Positions 40,714-43,969 of a stretch of 43,969 nucleotides of DNA are shown piece by piece. How positions within the stretch are numbered: the stretch's first letter is position 1; the number at the start of each line of letters is the position of its first letter. The position numbers and the translations under genes are program-made. The notes beneath the pieces were generated by a model. The model saw only the letters and a program-made list of their open reading frames with translations, was not told the origin of the DNA and made no database searches. Source of the DNA: Betaproteobacteria bacterium. Its GTDB lineage: Bacteria; Pseudomonadota; Gammaproteobacteria; Burkholderiales; SG8-39. The DNA lies in the NCBI GenBank assembly GCA_005883675.1, contig VBCM01000197.1, positions 1 through 43,969 of the forward strand, given 5' to 3'.

Positions 40714-41282
40714 ACGTCGTCGGCCTGCTGCTCGCGGCAGGCTCCGCCTCGCGCTTCGGCTCCGACAAGCTGCGCCATCCGCTGCCGCACGGCGTGCCAA
40801 TCGCCGTGCAGGCCGCGCGGCATCTGCGCGCCGAGCTGTCGCGCGTGGTCGTGGTGATCCGCAGCACTGATGCGCGCGAGGCGTTCGCCGCCGAGCGCTG
40901 CGAGACGGTAGTGTGCGAGAACGCCGACGAAGGCATGGGCGCGAGCCTGGCCTGCGCGGTGCGCGCGGCGGGCAGGGCCGATGCCTACGTGGTGGCGCTC
41001 GCCGACATGCCCTACGTGCGCCCCGCGACCATCGCCGCCGTACGCGAGGCGCTCGAGCACGGCGCGGGGCTCGCGGCGCCGTACTTTCGCGCGCGGCGCG
41101 GGCATCCGGTGGGCATTGCCGGCGCTTATTACGAGGAGCTCGTCTCGCTTCGCGGCGACGAGGGCGCGCGCCATCTGCTATCCGCGAACGAAGCACGGCT
41201 GGTAAAGATTCCGGTCGGCGATCCGGGCGTGGTGCGCGACATCGACCGTCCCGAGGATCTCGCGCCGCCGATACGCACCTAG
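40710..41282 (+). CDS. mocA: MocA-like molybdopterin cytidylyltransferase (NTP transferase)
   Basis: 190 residues from TTG 40710, which overlaps the xdhC stop as TTGA. Signatures: nucleotide loop LLAAGSASRFGSDK, metal-binding VVALADMPYVRP, substrate region RRGHPVGIAGAYYEEL, and DIDRPEDL at the end, as in MocA/MobA-like enzymes. It would convert molybdopterin to the cytosine dinucleotide form used by CO-dehydrogenase-type hydroxylases. Because of the deletion in xdhC, its frame is joined to that gene's first part, giving a misleading 492-residue open frame. Confidence 0.9.
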   Translation: MNVVGLLLAAGSASRFGSDKLRHPLPHGVPIAVQAARHLRAELSRVVVVIRSTDAREAFAAERCETVVCENADEGMGASLACAVRAAGRADAYVVALADMPYVRPATIAAVREALEHGAGLAAPYFRARRGHPVGIAGAYYEELVSLRGDEGARHLLSANEARLVKIPVGDPGVVRDIDRPEDLAPPIRT

Positions 41283-41289
41283 GAGGACC

Positions 41290-42267
41290 ATGGAACCCCT
41301 GCCCAAGGGCGCCAACTTCATCCGCGCCAAATTTCTGTGGGAGATCGGCCTGCACATCGCCGGCGATCCGGCGGAGCCGTACTACGGCAACCGCGACATC
41401 TGCATCACCGTGGGTAGCGGCTCGGGCGAGCGCTACAAGCCATGGCTGCGTATGTCGAGCGGCTCGCCGATCCTCGCGCACGCCGTGGCGCGGGGCGAGC
41501 TCGAGGCGGCGATCGTCAATCCGTCGGCGCTTCTCACCCAGGCGGTGCGCGGCCGCGGGCTCTTCAAGGAGCCGCTGCCGCTCTGCATCGTCGCCAACTA
41601 TCCGTCGTGGGACCGCTTCGTCTTCGCGGTGCATCCGCGCCTGGGCATCAAGTCGCTCGCCGACGTAAGCGCGAAGCGCATCGCGCTACGCCTCTCGACG
41701 CGCGAGGACCCGACGCATTCGACGCGCAGCCTGATCGACCAGACGCTCGCGCTTTACGGCTTCTCCATCGCGGAGCTCGAGCGCTGGGGAGGCAGCCTGC
41801 AGCTCAATGGCGGGCCCGGCGATGCCCGCCGCCTGCAGGCGATGAGCGAGGGCAGCGTGGACGCGATCTTCGACGAGGGACTCGCGCTCTGGCTCGAGCC
41901 CGCGCTCGCCGCGGGCTATCGGCCGCTCACGCTCGAGCCGGAAATCTTCCGGCAACTGGGCGAGATCGGCTGGCGCCGGGTCGTCATGCCGAAAGGCATC
42001 TACCGCGGCCTCGAGGCCGATCACGCGTGCATCGACTACAGCGCGTGGCCGCTCTACGCGCGCACCGACCTGCCGGAAGAGCTTGCCTACCGGATCGTCG
42101 ATGCGATCCATGCGCGCGAAGCCGAGATCGTGTGGGAGAACTTCAACCAGTGGGCGCCGTACAAGGGCATCGGCGCGCTCGGCGAGGAGACCGAGGCCAC
42201 GCCGCGCGACGTGCCGCTGCATCCCGGCGCCGCGCGCTGGTTCCGCGAACACGGCTTCAAGGTGTGA
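41290..42267 (+). CDS. TAXI/NMT1-like solute-binding protein without signal peptide
   Basis: 325 residues from ATG 41290, with AGGAGG just upstream. GNRDICITVGSGSGERYKPW, RGELEAAIVNPSALLTQAVR, FVFAVHPRLGIKSLADVSAK and DAIFDEGLALWLEPALAAGY match the periplasmic-binding-like TAXI family of TRAP transporter receptors. The usual N-terminal leader is missing; the protein begins directly in MEPLPKGANFIRAKFLWEIG. It may be a cytoplasmic ligand-binding protein. It overlaps the next gene by 4 bases (GTGA) and follows mocA by 7. Confidence 0.85.
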   Translation: MEPLPKGANFIRAKFLWEIGLHIAGDPAEPYYGNRDICITVGSGSGERYKPWLRMSSGSPILAHAVARGELEAAIVNPSALLTQAVRGRGLFKEPLPLCIVANYPSWDRFVFAVHPRLGIKSLADVSAKRIALRLSTREDPTHSTRSLIDQTLALYGFSIAELERWGGSLQLNGGPGDARRLQAMSEGSVDAIFDEGLALWLEPALAAGYRPLTLEPEIFRQLGEIGWRRVVMPKGIYRGLEADHACIDYSAWPLYARTDLPEELAYRIVDAIHAREAEIVWENFNQWAPYKGIGALGEETEATPRDVPLHPGAARWFREHGFKV

Positions 42268-42944
42268 ATTTTCGGTTCGCGGGCGCCGGGCCCGGCGTGC
42301 AAGCGCGAGACGGATGCTCCGTCGAGCTGTATCGCAGGCTGCCTTACTTCGGCGAGCTGGAAGAGTACCGAGCTCTGTTTCCGCCGGGTGTGCAGGTTGT
42401 CGAATTGGGTTGCGGGGCCGGCCGTCTCACGCGGCAACTGCTCGACTGGGGCGTGCATGTGACGGCGGTAGACAACTGCCCGGAGATGCTGGCCGCCCTG
42501 CCCAACGGCGCGTCGCCTGTGCTTTCCGATATCGAATCCTTGAACCTCGATCGCCGCTTTGAGGTGGCGCTGCTGGCGAGCTGCCTCATTAACCATCCGG
42601 CGCCTGATGCCCGCTTCGCGTTTGTTGCCACCGCTCGCCGCCATCTTGGGCCGCGCGGGCGCCTCCTGCTCGAGCGGCACGACCCCGCTTGGCTACGGGC
42701 GATTCAACCGGGCTCCATTAACCCGGCTGGCGATATCGCCATGTCTGTCGAAGCGGTGCGCCGCACCGGCGATCTCGTGGAAATGACGTTACGGTACGAA
42801 ATCGCGGGCAACGTCTGGCGTCATTCCTTTGTCGTTGCAGCGCTGGATGAAGCGGATGTCGAAGCGCTGCTTTCGCAAACCGGCTTTGGATCGTTTGCGT
42901 GGTCGGGAACGCGAAAGCGATGGCTTAGCGCCGTCGTGCAATGA
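42264..42944 (+). CDS. Class I SAM-dependent methyltransferase
   Basis: 226 residues from GTG 42264 (GTGA overlap with the TAXI gene). Motif I QVVELGCGAGRLTRQLLDWG, then VTAVDNCPEMLAAL, an acidic DIESLNLDRRFEVALLASCL and LGPRGRLLLERHDPAWL, as in UbiE/Methyltransf_25-type enzymes. It has no signal peptide, unlike the two exported relatives in this window, and shows little similarity to them beyond the fold. Substrate unknown. There is a 104-base gap to the next gene that holds an inverted repeat. Confidence 0.9.
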   Translation: MNFRFAGAGPGVQARDGCSVELYRRLPYFGELEEYRALFPPGVQVVELGCGAGRLTRQLLDWGVHVTAVDNCPEMLAALPNGASPVLSDIESLNLDRRFEVALLASCLINHPAPDARFAFVATARRHLGPRGRLLLERHDPAWLRAIQPGSINPAGDIAMSVEAVRRTGDLVEMTLRYEIAGNVWRHSFVVAALDEADVEALLSQTGFGSFAWSGTRKRWLSAVVQ

Positions 42945-43011
42945 TCGCTGGCCAGAGTCTGTCGCATCGGCCGCCTATGCTTTGTCGATCTGCTCGGTTT
43001 TCCTTCGACTA

Positions 43012-43033
43012 GGTCGTGGACCGTTCCACGACC
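43012..43033. promoter_or_regulatory. Inverted repeat before the YCII gene
   Basis: GGTCGTGGA, loop CCGT, TCCACGACC: 9-bp perfect arms ending directly before the Shine-Dalgarno AAGGAGA (43034-43040). It could be an operator or an RNA hairpin next to the ribosome site. Confidence 0.5.
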
Positions 43034-43048
43034 AAGGAGACCTCTGTC

Positions 43049-43414
43049 ATGCGATTCCTATCGATGATCCGTATCCAAGAGAACACCGGACAGGTACCGA
43101 GCGAGCAGCTCATGAGCGACATGGGCAGGCTGATCGAGGAAATGACCCGCACCGGCCGGCTGATCAGCACGGCCGGGCTTCGTCCGACCTCGGAAGGAGT
43201 GCGCGTGCGGCTGCGCCGCGGCAAGCTGTCGAGCGTCGATGGGCCGTTCACGGAGACGAAGGAAGTGATCGGCGGCTATGCGATCCTCGAGGCGAAGTCA
43301 AAGGATGAGGCGATCGAGCTGACCAGGCGCTTCCTGAAGGTCCACGGCGACGAGTGGGACATCGAGTGCGAAGTGCGCCAGCTGGACGGTCCGGAGTTCG
43401 GTAGGGAGGCGTAG
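43049..43414 (+). CDS. YCII-related (DGPF) domain protein
   Basis: 121 residues from ATG 43049. MRFLSMIRIQENTGQVPSEQ, TRTGRLISTAGLRPTSEGVR, and the signature DGPFTETKEVIGGYAILEAK identify the YCII/DGPF family, small ferredoxin-like-fold proteins usually coded beside ECF sigma factors. No sigma gene is adjacent; the upstream gene is a methyltransferase and the downstream one a transporter receptor. A start at GTG 43016 is possible but the ribosome site supports 43049. Confidence 0.93.
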   Translation: MRFLSMIRIQENTGQVPSEQLMSDMGRLIEEMTRTGRLISTAGLRPTSEGVRVRLRRGKLSSVDGPFTETKEVIGGYAILEAKSKDEAIELTRRFLKVHGDEWDIECEVRQLDGPEFGREA

Positions 43415-43417
43415 CCG

Positions 43418-43969
43418 TTAATCGGGAACCACGCCGGCGCGGCGGATGAACGCCGCCCAGTATTGACGATCGCGGGCGAGCGCCGCGGCGAACTCGTCCG
43501 GCGTGCCGTACTGCGGGATGAATGCATGCGACTCGAGCTTCTCGGCGAGCGTCGTTCGCATCGCCTTGTTGATCTCCGCGTTCAGGCGCTCGACGATCGG
43601 ATGCGGCGTGCCGGCGGGCGCCACGACGCTGAAGTTGCTCGGCATGCTGAAATCGGGGAAGCCCGCTTGCGCGATCGTCGGCACATCCGGGAGTTGCGCC
43701 GTACGGTGGGTCAGCGCGAGCGCGATCACGCGCCCGGACTTGATGTGCGGCGCGGCGATCGCGACGTCGGGCAGGAGGAAATTGATCTGCCCGGCGAGAA
43801 GCGCCGGCAGCGCCATGCCCATGCCACGGTAGGGCACGTGGAGGAAGCGCGCGCCGGAAGCTTCCTCGATGATGCGCACGGCGAGCGCGTTCGGCGCACC
43901 GGAACCCGATGAGCCATAGGTGAGCGCTCGCGGCTCGCGCTTGCCGCGCTCGACGAGCTCGCCGAGCGT
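43418..43969 (-). CDS. Bug/TctC-family tripartite tricarboxylate receptor (N-terminus cut by window edge)
   Basis: 184 C-terminal residues are visible; the reading frame is open at base 43969. The Bug signatures are GSSGSGAPNALAVRIIEEAS, FLHVPYRGMGMALPALLAGQ, INFLLPDVAIAAPHIKSGRV and RTAQLPDVPTIAQAGFPDF. These are extracytoplasmic receptors, expanded in Burkholderiales and often with no transporter nearby. Ligand unknown. It converges with the YCII gene with a 3-base gap. Confidence 0.95.
   Translation of the reverse strand, partial: TLGELVERGKREPRALTYGSSGSGAPNALAVRIIEEASGARFLHVPYRGMGMALPALLAGQINFLLPDVAIAAPHIKSGRVIALALTHRTAQLPDVPTIAQAGFPDFSMPSNFSVVAPAGTPHPIVERLNAEINKAMRTTLAEKLESHAFIPQYGTPDEFAAALARDRQYWAAFIRRAGVVPD

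Noticed and set aside
39804-41282. A single 492-residue XdhC-MocA fusion protein
   Set aside because: The true XdhC C-terminus continues in another frame to a stop at 40713 and mocA has its own TTGA-coupled start, so the continuous frame results from the deletion.

Overview
The window is dense, GC-rich bacterial DNA with almost no intergenic space. Many genes overlap by 4 bases (ATGA, GTGA, TTGA). The gene set points to a betaproteobacterium of the Burkholderiales type: a Bug/TctC-type receptor, LivJ-type and PF04392-type binding proteins, a TctE-like kinase, the PA2778/PA2779 pair, and palindromic GGGGAC/GGGTCAGAGCCC-type repeats. This placement is an inference from family content. I saw no rRNA, tRNA, CRISPR array, insertion sequence or phage gene. 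No gene-free stretch exceeds about 160 bases.

Regions: (1) 1-4190 holds a truncated LivJ-type binding protein, two tandem double-[4Fe-4S] QueG-like proteins and a phenylacetate-CoA-ligase-like gene broken by a frameshift. (2) 4187-10697 holds an aldo/keto reductase, an exported Rossmann oxidoreductase, a TLC/MFS-like carrier, LemA and two paralogous M48 proteases. (3) 10687-16482 (minus) holds the PA2778/PA2779 pair, an LLM flavin oxidoreductase, a third M48 protease with repeats, and a DUF898 membrane protein that seems to start at ATT. (4) 16634-21174 (minus) holds an HflX-type GTPase, two tiny membrane proteins of lower GC, thyA, a Ser/Thr kinase, an exported methyltransferase-like protein and a carboxylesterase. 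(5) 21276-26784 holds a degenerate receiver protein, a VWA protein, Mog, a DUF3237 protein, YjgA/DarP, PmbA/TldE, a second exported methyltransferase-like protein and a lipoprotein hydrolase.

(6) 26888-41282 is the most coherent block. It is a molybdenum-hydroxylase (form II CO-dehydrogenase-like) system: coxS-coxL-coxM, the accessory genes coxD (MoxR), coxE (VWA) and coxG, an XdhC/CoxI insertase (broken) and a MocA-like cytidylyltransferase for the cofactor. An OmpR-type regulator and a TctE-like kinase are divergent from coxS. Malonyl-CoA decarboxylase sits between coxD and coxE. The same chain runs on through an AlaX editing protein, a haem-oxygenase-fold di-metal oxidase-like protein and a degenerate class III cyclase domain. 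The large subunit carries AYRGAGR, not the form I CoxL motif, so its substrate is open. (7) 41290-43969 holds a TAXI-like binding protein without a signal peptide, a methyltransferase, a YCII protein and a truncated Bug receptor.

The main oddities are two genes with the same kind of lesion (apparent loss of about 100 bases plus a frameshift), three genes whose conserved N-termini lack a canonical start codon, an intrinsic-terminator-like hairpin inside the start of the PA2778 gene, and the cox-type chain with its uncharacterised tail.
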